NCBI RefSeq assembly: GCF_900607235.1
Contig: NZ_LR027850.1
Coordinates: 248,001-312,000 of the forward strand
DNA: 64,000 bases
Source: Olivibacter jilunii
Lineage (GTDB): Bacteria > Bacteroidota > Bacteroidia > Sphingobacteriales > Sphingobacteriaceae
Direction of reading: 5' to 3'
Shown here: piece by piece, positions 36,242 through 45,989 of the stretch
Numbering within the stretch: position 1 is the stretch's first letter
Layout: every line of letters starts with the position of its first letter
Translations under genes and position numbers: made by a program
Notes under the pieces: model-generated
What the model saw: only the letters and a program-made list of their open reading frames with translations
Told to the model about the DNA's origin: nothing
Databases searched by the model: none

Positions 36242-37450
36242 TTAAAATCCGATTTTTATTTTTTCCTTAACTATTGTTTGAAAAGTTCCCAATACAAATG
36301 CCAACTGTAAATAAAGTATGATGTCGTTATCATATCCTGAATAGAGAATCATCATAATGGCTAGTAGAGGCAAAAATACTGCCAGCCAGAAACTACGGAG
36401 ATTATTCATATGTATACAGTAGCGATAAAAAAACCAAAGGAAGAGGCAATAAGAGATGAATCCTACGATACCAAGTTCCAGGTAATTGGACAAAAAAGTG
36501 TTGTGAATATGAGGCTCACCATGGTAGTAAGCTGCGTGTCGCCGTAAAAAATCCCCTCCCTTCAAGAAACCATTGCCCCACGGACGGATTTCATCAAAAT
36601 GTTGAAAAAAGGCCTTCCAATAAGTTATTCGTACCCCCATACCATCATTGGAAGCCGTGAGTGTGTCTACACGTAAAACTTTTACAAATAGGTAAGGCGT
36701 CAATGCGCATAGACCAACAAGCAAAGCAGCTCTGATTGGCTTTTTTGCAAAAAACCAAAAAACAAGAAACACGCCAATGAGTAATGCTACGATAGGCGTT
36801 CTCGATAGTGAAAGAAAGGCGAGCAAAAAAACAAGTAAGATCCGCAGACAACTTATACGGGAATCCCTTATCAGCGGAATTAAGAGGTAGATGAAGCCTA
36901 ATAAGGCCAGTCTGGCTCCAAACATATTTTTATCACTTAATCCCCAAAAAAATAATTCTTTATTATATAGAGCGCTGCCCTTAGCGGAAGAAGAGGCACC
37001 TGTTAACAAATGAAAATGGAACGCTTGATGGTATACAAGTAATTGTATAAAACACAGTAAAAAGATAATATGCATCGTCCAGTCGATTATACGGACAAGA
37101 CTTGCTTTGTCAAGCTGATTTAACCGGTAAATGCCGGTTATAAAAAAACAGATATTGATAAGCATTTTTATCAGGCTGTCCCGTATTTGCGGTTGTCCAT
37201 TTGTTGTAAGGAAGAAGCTTCCGCAGGCGTAGAGAACGAACGCACTGATAGCTAAAAACCAGGGTTGCCGCAGGAACTTTTTCAGGCTTTTTGGATCCAA
37301 TTGATATGCGCTGATAAAAAATATAACCGATGCAAGAAGAAACACAATGGGGTATACTTTCCACGGTAGAAACACACTCAGTATGGCTAAACAGAATAAT
37401 AGCTCTGTTAAAAAATAACGTTTATGCCCTGCTTCCACGGATCGTTTCAT
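36242..37450 (-). CDS. Wzy-type O-antigen/exopolysaccharide polymerase
   Basis: 402 residues with about ten to twelve membrane segments and low similarity overall, as usual for Wzy. The O-antigen-ligase/polymerase domain is supported by the large periplasmic loop region and GEPHIHNTFLSNYLELGIVGF, the His-Asn motif common in this family. It would polymerise repeat units on the periplasmic side. Its start lies 29 bases inside the upstream glycosyltransferase gene, and its stop abuts the next gene, so it is firmly part of this operon. Confidence 0.88.
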   Translation of the reverse strand: MKRSVEAGHKRYFLTELLFCLAILSVFLPWKVYPIVFLLASVIFFISAYQLDPKSLKKFLRQPWFLAISAFVLYACGSFFLTTNGQPQIRDSLIKMLINICFFITGIYRLNQLDKASLVRIIDWTMHIIFLLCFIQLLVYHQAFHFHLLTGASSSAKGSALYNKELFFWGLSDKNMFGARLALLGFIYLLIPLIRDSRISCLRILLVFLLAFLSLSRTPIVALLIGVFLVFWFFAKKPIRAALLVGLCALTPYLFVKVLRVDTLTASNDGMGVRITYWKAFFQHFDEIRPWGNGFLKGGDFLRRHAAYYHGEPHIHNTFLSNYLELGIVGFISYCLFLWFFYRYCIHMNNLRSFWLAVFLPLLAIMMILYSGYDNDIILYLQLAFVLGTFQTIVKEKIKIGF

Positions 37451-38621
37451 TTAATACAGTTGAATACTCATTTATCATCCTTTGTTTGCTGAGAATAGCT
37501 TCTACCGATTTGCGCGCATTTTTTACCAAGGTATCGTACAATAAGGGCTCGTCATACAAACGCTGTATCGCATCGCCCAACGAGTTCATCTCTTCTGATG
37601 TACACAATAACCCATTAAAGCCCTCTATAACGGTCTCTTGTAAACCTCCCACGGCATTCGCAATAACCGGCAGATGGTAAGCAAGCGCTTCTATTGCCAC
37701 CATGCCTAAGGGTTCCTGCCAAAGTGATGGAACCACTAACACATCAATAGTTTTATAAAATGCCGCCGGATCTGTATAGCCGATAAACGAAATATTCGCA
37801 CCCTCGGCTTTGGCTTTTAAGAAGCGCTCATAGTCTTCTTTTCCACCACCGGCAATTTGTAGTTGAGCATTGATCGAAAGGCGTTTAAATTGGTCTAATA
37901 ACCATTCAATCCCCTTCTTTTCTGCTAAGGTGCCTATATAGCCAATGGTGAAATTAGTATCATGCGCTCTTGGCTGTGGTAATGGCGTTTCAGGTATTTC
38001 CCTGGTATTGTATATGACGTATTTTTTGGCTTTATCAAAGTATTGATACTGTTCAAAGCGTCTCAGAATAAACTTACTAATACCAATCACCGCGTCTACT
38101 TTACCCGACAATTTTTTATGCTTTTGCCTTAATAAAGCACAACTAAAACACTGCGTGTCGCACGAAGCATCATCTTTAAACATATCACTGTTTGGACATA
38201 GCAAATACAAATCGTGGAGTACCTGAACAATTGGGATATTCGCAGCTTTTATTTCATCCCAAACCGCAACACTCCAGCCAACTAAATTATGACATGAAAC
38301 AATATCAGGCTTTTCTTTCTCGATAACCTTTTTAACGACTTGCCTCATGGCTGCATTGTATCGATCCCGTGCATGCCAAAACATTCGATCTAGTTTTCCT
38401 GCTCGTATTTTTTCAAAAGGCCAGTATAAATTTTTTAATGCCGTTCTATAAACTTTTATATGGTCAATCTCTTCTGTGCTCAAATCACCTGTGGGCTTTA
38501 AACTCAGTACAGCAACTTCATGCCCGGCGGCTTGCATCCCCTCCGCAATAGCTTTTAGGGAGATTTCTGCTCCCCCCTGTATAAGGGGGCTATATAAGGC
38601 ATTTATATAGAGTATTTTCAT
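37422..38621 (-). CDS. GT4 glycosyltransferase
   Basis: 399 residues. N-terminal YSPLIQGGAEISLKAIAEGM is the GGAE acceptor-side motif of GT4 enzymes. A Cys-rich insert CDTQCFSCALLRQKH (four Cys within about 12 residues, perhaps a metal site) lies near residues 153-165. The C-terminal donor domain shows IGYIGTLAEKKGIEWLLDQF and QEPLGMVAIEALAYHLPVIANAVGGLQE. It overlaps the polymerase start by 29 bases. Confidence 0.93.
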   Translation of the reverse strand: MKILYINALYSPLIQGGAEISLKAIAEGMQAAGHEVAVLSLKPTGDLSTEEIDHIKVYRTALKNLYWPFEKIRAGKLDRMFWHARDRYNAAMRQVVKKVIEKEKPDIVSCHNLVGWSVAVWDEIKAANIPIVQVLHDLYLLCPNSDMFKDDASCDTQCFSCALLRQKHKKLSGKVDAVIGISKFILRRFEQYQYFDKAKKYVIYNTREIPETPLPQPRAHDTNFTIGYIGTLAEKKGIEWLLDQFKRLSINAQLQIAGGGKEDYERFLKAKAEGANISFIGYTDPAAFYKTIDVLVVPSLWQEPLGMVAIEALAYHLPVIANAVGGLQETVIEGFNGLLCTSEEMNSLGDAIQRLYDEPLLYDTLVKNARKSVEAILSKQRMINEYSTVLNETIRGSRA

Positions 38622-38691
38622 GATAATAAATTATCTTAGCGCGATGATACTTCATCTATCAGAGGTACAGTTTATGTTTTCTTTCATCAAA

Positions 38692-39768
38692 TTAGGTATT
38701 CTTATTGAATTTATCCGTTAAAAGTTCCCTATACGTACGGATTAAATCCACTCCGATTTGATGGTTATTATTTCGATATTGCACGTACCTAAGTAATCGA
38801 TCCCCTTTTTCCTTAAAAATATGATTGCTATGCTTCTTTAACGCAACGGCCTTGGCGATGGTTTTTCTCAATATAGGTTCGTGCTCATGCTTGTCGTCAT
38901 AGTTATAGATAAGCATATCAGCATGCATTTCATCCATATCTGCTATTGTACCAATAAGGGGGCAAATCACAGTTTTTCCGTAAGAAAATGCTAGAATAGC
39001 AGTGCCCGAATTTAAACTGCTTTCTAAATCATAGGGTAATATTAATAAATCGGCTTCGCGAAAGAGGCTGGGTATTTCGGCGTCGTCAATAAAACGTAAC
39101 TGAAGATTTAAGTTATCCGTACCTGTAGCCATCTTTTCCAGTTCTTGTCTGTATTTATCTGTCGAAGGCTTTCCAGCTATGGTCAATTGTAATTCCTTGT
39201 TAAATTCCCTTGCTAATTTAATCAACAATTCAATGTTTTTATAAGGCTTAACGACTCCCATAAAAAGCAACTTTAATAAGTTGGAATCTTCCGGGCCCGG
39301 TTGAATAGGTCCATATACGTTAATAAAGTTTGGATGGGGTATGTATATGATTTTGGCAGTGGTTTGTCTATCGCGTTGTGCTAATATACTGGCTGAGGCA
39401 TGGCTATGAATAATGATGCGGTCGGCCCATTTGACAAGCAGGGCAGTAAGGGTGCGACTAAAGAAACGAAGGCCTTTTTCATGCGAACTTCGATTATGCA
39501 TGGTCCATATGAGCGGCTTTCTAAATAATTTAATCGCTAGAAGTACAATCATTTTTCGGAAAAAACTCCGAAAAGCGACAAAAAAACTGCTGTCATCAAC
39601 ATTTTCGAACCAGTTAAGATGCACTAGATCAATTGATTTGAAATGCTTATATGACGAAAAGAAACTGTCCAACGGGTAGATCTCAAAACCCGATTCACGT
39701 AATGGGGCGACCATTAAGCTGATATATTGATTTTCTTTATTATCCGGCGGGTTGAATACAATCTTCAC
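38692..39768 (-). CDS. Glycosyltransferase (GT4-like)
   Basis: 358 residues. The start codon is GTG (39768), overlapping the previous stop by one base (TAGTG), with no better ATG nearby. GT-B features: IDLVHLNWFENVDD, a WADRIIIHSHAS segment, LLFMGVVKPYKNIELLIKLA for the donor domain, and ADLLILPYDLESSLNSGTAILAFSYGKTVICPLIG in the place of the EX7E region, with a weaker acidic signature than the neighbours. Likely an exopolysaccharide sugar transferase. Confidence 0.82.
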   Translation of the reverse strand: MKIVFNPPDNKENQYISLMVAPLRESGFEIYPLDSFFSSYKHFKSIDLVHLNWFENVDDSSFFVAFRSFFRKMIVLLAIKLFRKPLIWTMHNRSSHEKGLRFFSRTLTALLVKWADRIIIHSHASASILAQRDRQTTAKIIYIPHPNFINVYGPIQPGPEDSNLLKLLFMGVVKPYKNIELLIKLAREFNKELQLTIAGKPSTDKYRQELEKMATGTDNLNLQLRFIDDAEIPSLFREADLLILPYDLESSLNSGTAILAFSYGKTVICPLIGTIADMDEMHADMLIYNYDDKHEHEPILRKTIAKAVALKKHSNHIFKEKGDRLLRYVQYRNNNHQIGVDLIRTYRELLTDKFNKNT

Positions 39769-40709
39769 TATTTCGTTTCTCTTAAATTTATACTCTTTAC
39801 TGCGGCAATAAAAATATCCTTTATTTGTATGTCAAACACGCGACGGTGTTTGAGCCACAGCCAAAAATTGCCAAATAGGGAATAGCGCATGGATAGCGCC
39901 ATCGTGAAAATTTTTCTTTTGCTCATGAGATAATCTTGCTTCTTCACAAGATACCTGTGAATAACAAGAGCCTCTTCATTAGCTGGTTTTTCACTAAGAA
40001 ATGCTCTTAACCAGTTCGCATAGCCGATGTTTGCCTCCATTTTATGTAAGTTATTTCCCGTTGAGGTGATGGACAAAGCGTTACTTCTGTATCGGAAAAC
40101 AGCCTTATTAGTATGTGCAATACCGAGTTGTCCCGTAGCCATAAAAGCTGTTATATCGTCCGAACCCCAGGCAAGGGGGAGCTTATAAAATCCATCTTGC
40201 TTTCTAAGTGGTTCAACGCGATATACAAAGTCAGAAATGTAGTTTGAACGATACTGAGCCAAGCGGTGCCAAATGCTATCATATACGTTTTCAAACGACG
40301 GATGTGCCGGTGTTAGCATCATGGTTTCACCTTCGTCGTTGATTATTTTGCTTCGACAATGATATACATTTAATGTTGGATATTGTTGAATAAGTTTCGA
40401 GAACTCCTGCAAATAATCCGGCTCTAATTCATCATCATCGCCCATAATCATCAGATACTTTCCCTTGGCTAGCGATAAACACTTATTCCAATTGTCAACG
40501 AGATTAATGGCTCCGACATTTTTGTCATTGCGGTAATAATGTATCCGATTGTCCTCAAATTGTTGCACGATAAGATCTACAGGTTCGGGGGAACAGTCGT
40601 TCAATATAATCAACTCAAAGTTATCGATGGTTTGTTGCAAAATACTTTCTATACACGATTGTAGGTATCGGCTTTTATAAGCAGGTATGCAAATGGAAAA
40701 TTCAACCAT
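39768..40709 (-). CDS. GT2 glycosyltransferase
   Basis: 313 residues from the ATG at 40709 (MVEFSICIPAYKSRYL), where the GT-A fold begins; another ATG ten codons earlier (40739) is possible. Motifs: FELIILNDCSPEP, HYYRNDKNVGAINLVDNWNKCL, and the metal-binding MIMGDDDELEPDYL. WGSDDITAFMATG fits the later acidic ED-like region. It is the first gene of the minus-strand exopolysaccharide run and is divergent from the flippase gene. Confidence 0.92.
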   Translation of the reverse strand: MVEFSICIPAYKSRYLQSCIESILQQTIDNFELIILNDCSPEPVDLIVQQFEDNRIHYYRNDKNVGAINLVDNWNKCLSLAKGKYLMIMGDDDELEPDYLQEFSKLIQQYPTLNVYHCRSKIINDEGETMMLTPAHPSFENVYDSIWHRLAQYRSNYISDFVYRVEPLRKQDGFYKLPLAWGSDDITAFMATGQLGIAHTNKAVFRYRSNALSITSTGNNLHKMEANIGYANWLRAFLSEKPANEEALVIHRYLVKKQDYLMSKRKIFTMALSMRYSLFGNFWLWLKHRRVFDIQIKDIFIAAVKSINLRETK

Positions 40710-40866
40710 GGATGTATAACGTTTTCCCTTAACTAACAATTTTCAGTCCAATAGTTCAATTTTTAAAGAGGAACGGCACGATTTTTATATAGGTATGGCC
40801 GTGTTATTAATTTCGTAGCTTGAAAAGGAGACGAAGGGTTTGACTATATATCTTCTAAGGCCAACA

Positions 40867-40874
40867 CAAAGGTA
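40867..40874 (-). promoter_or_regulatory. -7 box of the minus-strand exopolysaccharide operon
   Basis: Read on the minus strand this is TACCTTTG, a full match to TAnnTTTG, 128-158 bases before the possible starts at 40739/40709 and 15 bases before the divergent flippase ATG. The -33 element is not clear. Confidence 0.45.
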
Positions 40875-40888
40875 ACTAAAACTAACAA

Positions 40889-42418
40889 ATGCGTGCAGCG
40901 AATAGAGTAGCTCTTAATACATCCATACTTTACCTACGAATGTTGGTTACTACCGGCATAACGCTCTATACGACAAGAATAGTACTAAATATACTTGGAA
41001 GTACTGATTACGGCTTGTTTAACTTGGTTGCGGGTATTGTATTGATGCTGTCCTTCCTCAATACCACCATGGCCTCATCTACACAGCGTTTTTTGTCATT
41101 TTACCAAGGGGCGGGCGACTTAGCGATGCAAAAACGTGTGTTTAGTAATAGTATGCTATTACATATTGTAATTGCTATTATTATCGTAGCCGCTCTGGAA
41201 ATCGCGGGTTTGTTCTTGTTTAACGGAACATTGAATATTCCGGCGAATAGACTGGAAGCAACACGCTTTGTCTATCATTTTATGGCGGCCACCGTTTTTT
41301 TTAATGTAGTGGTTGTTCCTTTTAATGGGGCTTTAATTGCTCATGAGAACATGATCTGGGTGGCTGTCGTGAATGTAATAGAAACATTATTGAAGTTGGG
41401 GATTGCCTTATTATTAACAGTGCTTTCTTATGACAGACTAATGGTTTACGGGGCACTTACCGCTCTCGTTAGTGTTGTCAGTTTCTTACTTTATGCTTTT
41501 TATTGTTTACGAAAGTATGCTGATTGTTCTTTAAGTGGAATTACAGTACAAGCTGATAAGCCATTATTAAAGGAGTTGTCCACTTTCGCCGGATGGAATC
41601 TATTGGGTACACTATGTGGGCTAGGAAGAACACAGGGTCTAGCCATCCTCTTGAATATATTTTTAGGGGCCGTTATCAATGCAGCGTATGGGATCGCTAA
41701 TCAAGTAGCGGCCCAACTTAACTTTTTTTCCGCAACCTTACTGCGAGCACTCAATCCTCAAATTATGAAAAGCGAAGGGGCCAATGATCGGCCGAGAATG
41801 TTACGTCTGGCTATGATGGCCAGCAAATTCGGCTTTTTCTTGCTCGCGGTTATTGCCGTTCCGGCTTGTTTTGAAATGGAAGCGATCCTGAAACTTTGGT
41901 TGAAAAATGTACCACCACATACGGTCGTTTTCTGTCAGCTTATTCTCATAGCTACCCTGATCAATCAATTAACAATCGGTTTGCAATCGGCAGCACAAGC
42001 TATTGGCAATATTAAATATTATCAGATAGTGGTAGGTACTACGTTGCTATTAAATTTGCCAATTGCTTATATTTTACTCTCACTTCATTACCCGGTATAT
42101 GCTGTCATCATAAGTTATGCCGTTGTTGAATTCATAGCCTGTGTGCTACGAATGTTCTTTTTAAGACATTTAGGAGGCTTATCCATTCGCACTTACTTGT
42201 CAAGAGTAGTCTATCGGGAAGTTATTCCGTTAATAATAGTTTTACTCGTAGGCGTATTGGCAACAAAATATATCCATTATCATTATCGATTTTTAATTAC
42301 GATCCCGCTCACGGGATTTGTTTTTGGATTGAGCATCTATTTTTTCGGTTTATGTGCAGATGAAAAAATATTGATGCGTAATTTTATGGACAAGATAAAA
42401 CAGAAAATAACCGGCTAA
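40889..42418 (+). CDS. Wzx-type polysaccharide flippase
   Basis: 509 residues with about 12-14 membrane segments. The start NRVALNTSILYLRMLVTTGITLYTTRIVLNILGSTDYGLFNLV is characteristic of the Bacteroidota lipopolysaccharide biosynthesis transporter group (MOP superfamily). It would move undecaprenyl-linked repeat units to the periplasm for the Wzy polymerase encoded on the other strand. It is followed 11 bases later by the pyruvyltransferase gene. Confidence 0.93.
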   Translation: MRAANRVALNTSILYLRMLVTTGITLYTTRIVLNILGSTDYGLFNLVAGIVLMLSFLNTTMASSTQRFLSFYQGAGDLAMQKRVFSNSMLLHIVIAIIIVAALEIAGLFLFNGTLNIPANRLEATRFVYHFMAATVFFNVVVVPFNGALIAHENMIWVAVVNVIETLLKLGIALLLTVLSYDRLMVYGALTALVSVVSFLLYAFYCLRKYADCSLSGITVQADKPLLKELSTFAGWNLLGTLCGLGRTQGLAILLNIFLGAVINAAYGIANQVAAQLNFFSATLLRALNPQIMKSEGANDRPRMLRLAMMASKFGFFLLAVIAVPACFEMEAILKLWLKNVPPHTVVFCQLILIATLINQLTIGLQSAAQAIGNIKYYQIVVGTTLLLNLPIAYILLSLHYPVYAVIISYAVVEFIACVLRMFFLRHLGGLSIRTYLSRVVYREVIPLIIVLLVGVLATKYIHYHYRFLITIPLTGFVFGLSIYFFGLCADEKILMRNFMDKIKQKITG

Positions 42419-42429
42419 ATTGCTAACAA

Positions 42430-43623
42430 ATGAATAAAATATTAATTATAGGGGCTTTTGACCGATTTAACTACGGCGATTTATTATTCCCGATTATCAT
42501 CGAGCAACAATTAAAAACATATGGACACCCGCTAGATATCGGATATTTTGGAATGATAGAAAGCGATTTAAGCGATTTGGGAGGAAAACCGACTCAAGAT
42601 ATACAGGCATTTTATCGTGCGTGTAATGCGAACAATGAAAGAGCCAATATCATCGTTGCGGGAGGCGAGGCTATCGCAGTCACTTGGAATTCTTTGTTGG
42701 TGGCTTTGAATGAAAGGTATCGGTTAATAAGGCGTTACCAGCATCATTTAGAGAAGTTTATTGACCTTAATAAATGGGCGAAACGCAAATTGAAAGGACA
42801 AACGGTGCTTCCTTTTGTGTTCAATAAAACAGATTTTAAGAGCGTTGATCACGTCTTGTTCAATTCACTGGGTGGCTCGGAAATACCAGAGCAAATTTTC
42901 ACTAAAATAGAGGGCTTACAGCAGAAACTAAAGAATGTCGACTATTTTTCCGTGCGAGACACCATTACCCGGAAAAATCTGAAAAATAAGGGAGTCGAGA
43001 CGAAATTATACCCTGATTCGGCTATCCTTATGTCTAAATTTTACGCTATTGAACACCTGGACGAATTGGTAAATATTGATGTGCGGCATTTTGTGGCGTT
43101 AAAAAAAGGGAAATATGTGTTTTTTCAGATTAATCGAAATCACGCAAAACAAAAAGAGGAAAAAATAGCTGCACTTCTAAATGCTATTCACCATGAAACC
43201 GGGGCAGACATCTGTTTATGCCCGATAGGAAAAGCATCAAATCATAATGATGACGAAGCTTTGCAATTGATTTTCCCTCATTTGGACGGCGATGCTCAAT
43301 TTTTTAACGACGTTACTATTTGGGACATTATGTATTTAATTGCCAATGCGCAATGTTACATCGGTACCAGTTTACACGGCGCCATAACAGCCATGAGTTA
43401 TGCGGTTCCTTACGTCGGAATAAATGTTAAAAAGCTAAATAGCTATCTCGGTACTTGGGGGGTGGAGAATCTGCAAAATGTTGTAGCCATTGAAAGTCTC
43501 TATGATCAATATCTAAAAGCGATCAAAGTTCCGAAACAAGACTTGATAGAATCAAAGAACAAGCAGTTTGCTGCGATAGAAGAGTCGTTCAATCTCATGG
43601 CTACACTTTTATTTAGAAGCTGA
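42430..43623 (+). CDS. Polysaccharide pyruvyltransferase
   Basis: 397 residues. PF04230-like: start ILIIGAFDRFNYGDLLFPII, the VDYFSVRDTITRKNL segment, LYPDSAILM, and the C-terminal IGTSLHGAITAMSYAVPYVGI with the conserved His and Gly. Family enzymes add ketal-linked pyruvate from PEP to sugars of secreted polymers, giving negative charge. It is in one unit with the flippase. Its last 15 bases overlap the convergent TatA-like gene. Confidence 0.9.
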   Translation: MNKILIIGAFDRFNYGDLLFPIIIEQQLKTYGHPLDIGYFGMIESDLSDLGGKPTQDIQAFYRACNANNERANIIVAGGEAIAVTWNSLLVALNERYRLIRRYQHHLEKFIDLNKWAKRKLKGQTVLPFVFNKTDFKSVDHVLFNSLGGSEIPEQIFTKIEGLQQKLKNVDYFSVRDTITRKNLKNKGVETKLYPDSAILMSKFYAIEHLDELVNIDVRHFVALKKGKYVFFQINRNHAKQKEEKIAALLNAIHHETGADICLCPIGKASNHNDDEALQLIFPHLDGDAQFFNDVTIWDIMYLIANAQCYIGTSLHGAITAMSYAVPYVGINVKKLNSYLGTWGVENLQNVVAIESLYDQYLKAIKVPKQDLIESKNKQFAAIEESFNLMATLLFRS

Positions 43624-43812
43624 TTCCTCCTTATTTGCAGGCTCGGGTGTTGGCTTTTCATCATATTGTCCTTCTTTAAAGGCACGTACGCCTTGCCCCA
43701 ATCCACGCATCAGTTCGGGGATTTTCTTGCCGCCGAAGAGCAATAACAATGCAATAACAATGACACCCAATTCAGGCCCGCCAATGACACCTAGTAATAT
43801 TGAATAAAGCAT
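43609..43812 (-). CDS. tatA: Sec-independent translocase protein TatA/E-like
   Basis: 67 residues. A short N-terminal periplasmic end, one membrane helix (about 10-26), the Gly hinge FGGKKIPELMRGLGQGVRAFKEG and a charged tail. Features fit TatA, the pore-forming part of the twin-arginine system for folded proteins. No tatC is in the window. The promoter appears to be the palindromic -7 element at 43828-43845, 16 bases upstream. Confidence 0.93.
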   Translation of the reverse strand: MLYSILLGVIGGPELGVIVIALLLLFGGKKIPELMRGLGQGVRAFKEGQYDEKPTPEPANKEESASK

Positions 43813-43827
43813 AATATATTTTTTAGT

Positions 43828-43845
43828 TTAACTTTGCAAAGTTAA
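43828..43845. promoter_or_regulatory. Perfect 18-bp palindrome containing back-to-back -7 boxes
   Basis: TTAACTTTGCAAAGTTAA is its own reverse complement and holds TAACTTTG (TAnnTTTG) on each strand. The minus-strand copy (43837-43844) is well placed for tatA. It could also be an operator for a dimeric regulator. Confidence 0.5.
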
Positions 43846-44006
43846 CCTGTCTAATATTAGATACAGATTAAAATAAGATTAGGATTGGTAAACAGGAGAC
43901 CCGTTAACGATTTGGATCATATGGGGAGTAGTATGTTGTAGGTTGGTATACGGGAATGCGTCATTATAGGTGGCAGAAAAGAAGGGGATAAATAGAATGA
44001 TGATCT

Positions 44007-45746
44007 ATGAAGTTTAAGGTGCAAAGAAAACGAGAGAAGACTTCCGGTATTCTACAAAGACTACTATTTGTCTTCTTAATATTTGTGTTTTTACTCACGG
44101 CCGGTTCGCTTCTTTTAAGACACTCCATTGCAGAGAAGCTGGCTTATTTAAGCGTAAAACTTAAAGCACCTCCCGAAACAGGCGAAATAAGTAATGTCTT
44201 ACTGGAGCTAAGTAGCGCCGAAAATGACTTTCAGCAAGCTAGTCTTTACGGCTATGGTGATAAACTCGATGAGTATCAACGAAAAGTATTGAGCGTCTTT
44301 GCTAAAATCGATACTATTTTGCACGAATATCCAATATTGGCGGACAGTCTAGGCAATTCATTGGACGAAAGAGAATTTAAAAAATATGTGGATGGAAAGC
44401 TGGATCTTTCGCTCAAAGTTTTCGCGCTAAAGAAAAGTTTCGACTCTTTACTGATAAAAAGTACGGATGAAAATATTTTTGGGAACAGCAAAGTTAGGAT
44501 AGCTAAGGAAAGAAGACAAATACGCCGAAATGCAGAGCAAGATACCATCATAAGGGAAGTGGCGTCAGCGGTCAAGAAAAAAGGGTTCTTAAAACGTTTA
44601 AGGCAAGTTTTCTCCCCTGGTTCAGATACACTTCGTACAAAGTTACTACTCGTTGCGCGGGAAAATGCTGTGCGGGATTCGATTGCAAGAGAGTTGCAGA
44701 TTCAGAATGAAAAAGGGCAGCAACAGCTCTTGGAAAGGTTAAGCAAAGAACATACATTACTTGCTCAATCTCAACAACAGCTCATATCTTCGAATTTATC
44801 ACTCATCATACAATTACGGCAGCTTATCGATCAAATCAAAGATAATTACTTATTGACTTGGGAAAGAAATCAACGGGAAACCTTAGCTCAATATGAAGAA
44901 GCTGTTGATGATTTAGACAGTTTTACGATTACTGCCACTATCATGGTGCTGATTTTTGTTGCGCTTCTTTTGTTCTATATCAAAAAAGCTGCTAAAGCAG
45001 AAGATCAGTATAAAGTTGAAAACGCTCGTGCTATTGCGCTTGCGGAACAGAAATCGGAAATGCTTGCTACAATGAGCCATGAAATTCGAAATCCGTTGAC
45101 AGCGATAACCGGGTTCGTTTATTTGATGAAAAATACACCGCTGACCGCTGAGCAGAACCGTATGGTAAGCTCAATAAAAGCTTCTTCAGATATGTTAATG
45201 GATACCGTGAATGATATTTTGGATATGACTAAAGTTGAAAGCCAACAGTCAGAAGTACTTAAAGTTGTTTCTTTTACTCCATTTCATGAAATTAAGGAAA
45301 CGGTAGAAACCATGCGCTTCATAGCCATTAAGAAAAATATATCCTTAAATTTTAGTTTTGACGGTTCTCAGGACGAGATGGTTTATGGCGACCCTTTTCG
45401 ACTGAAGCAGGTGGTCATCAATTTACTTGGGAATGCCATTAAATATACGGACATTGGAGGGGTGGAGGTGTATTGCACAATGAAAAAAGGTGAGCAAGAC
45501 GGTATGCAGGAACTTACGGTACGTATTAAAGATTCCGGTATTGGCATTCCGCAAGAACAACAGACCAAATTATTTACTAAATATTATCAAGCGGGAAAGG
45601 AAAATGCAAGGCCTGGCACCGGTTTGGGCCTGTATATCTGCTACCAGCTGATTAAATTGCAACATGGGGACATCTACGTAGAGAGTGAAGAGGGAAAAGG
45701 TTCTACGTTTAGTTTTCGTATTCCCTTTAAATCAGCTAACGTTTGA
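44007..45746 (+). CDS. Membrane sensor histidine kinase
   Basis: 579 residues. A first membrane segment at about 16-36, a long helical periplasmic or linker region (about 37-305, charged, coiled-coil-like, no named sensor fold), and a second membrane segment at about 308-330. The kinase core has His358 in MLATMSHEIRNPLTAITGF, N box QVVINLLGNAIKYTD, DSGIGIPQEQ and GTGLGLYICYQLI. The class is that of hybrid kinases, but there is no attached receiver. No response regulator is adjacent, so its partner is unknown. Confidence 0.92.
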   Translation: MKFKVQRKREKTSGILQRLLFVFLIFVFLLTAGSLLLRHSIAEKLAYLSVKLKAPPETGEISNVLLELSSAENDFQQASLYGYGDKLDEYQRKVLSVFAKIDTILHEYPILADSLGNSLDEREFKKYVDGKLDLSLKVFALKKSFDSLLIKSTDENIFGNSKVRIAKERRQIRRNAEQDTIIREVASAVKKKGFLKRLRQVFSPGSDTLRTKLLLVARENAVRDSIARELQIQNEKGQQQLLERLSKEHTLLAQSQQQLISSNLSLIIQLRQLIDQIKDNYLLTWERNQRETLAQYEEAVDDLDSFTITATIMVLIFVALLLFYIKKAAKAEDQYKVENARAIALAEQKSEMLATMSHEIRNPLTAITGFVYLMKNTPLTAEQNRMVSSIKASSDMLMDTVNDILDMTKVESQQSEVLKVVSFTPFHEIKETVETMRFIAIKKNISLNFSFDGSQDEMVYGDPFRLKQVVINLLGNAIKYTDIGGVEVYCTMKKGEQDGMQELTVRIKDSGIGIPQEQQTKLFTKYYQAGKENARPGTGLGLYICYQLIKLQHGDIYVESEEGKGSTFSFRIPFKSANV

Positions 45747-45944
45747 TCAATTGAATAGTAAAAATACAAAAGACTCTCTTATTTATTAAATAAACAACGT
45801 CATCCGTTGTAAATATCTTGTTTGATGTGTTTAGTTGATTTTTTGAACCAAATACCGTTTCAGGGTTTGATTTAAAGCCATTTTTCTCCGCCACTTTTAT
45901 GTAATTTTCTTTGTCGGTTGTGTGGAAAATACCCTGAAAAGGAG

Positions 45945-45952
45945 TAGGTTTG
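45945..45952 (+). promoter_or_regulatory. -7 box for the FabH-like gene
   Basis: TAGGTTTG matches TAnnTTTG, 37 bases before the ATG at 45990. A TTG at 45918-45920 could be a loosely spaced -33 element. Confidence 0.5.
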
Positions 45953-45989
45953 CACTCTTTATTGAAATTTTGTTAATATAAAACCTTTT

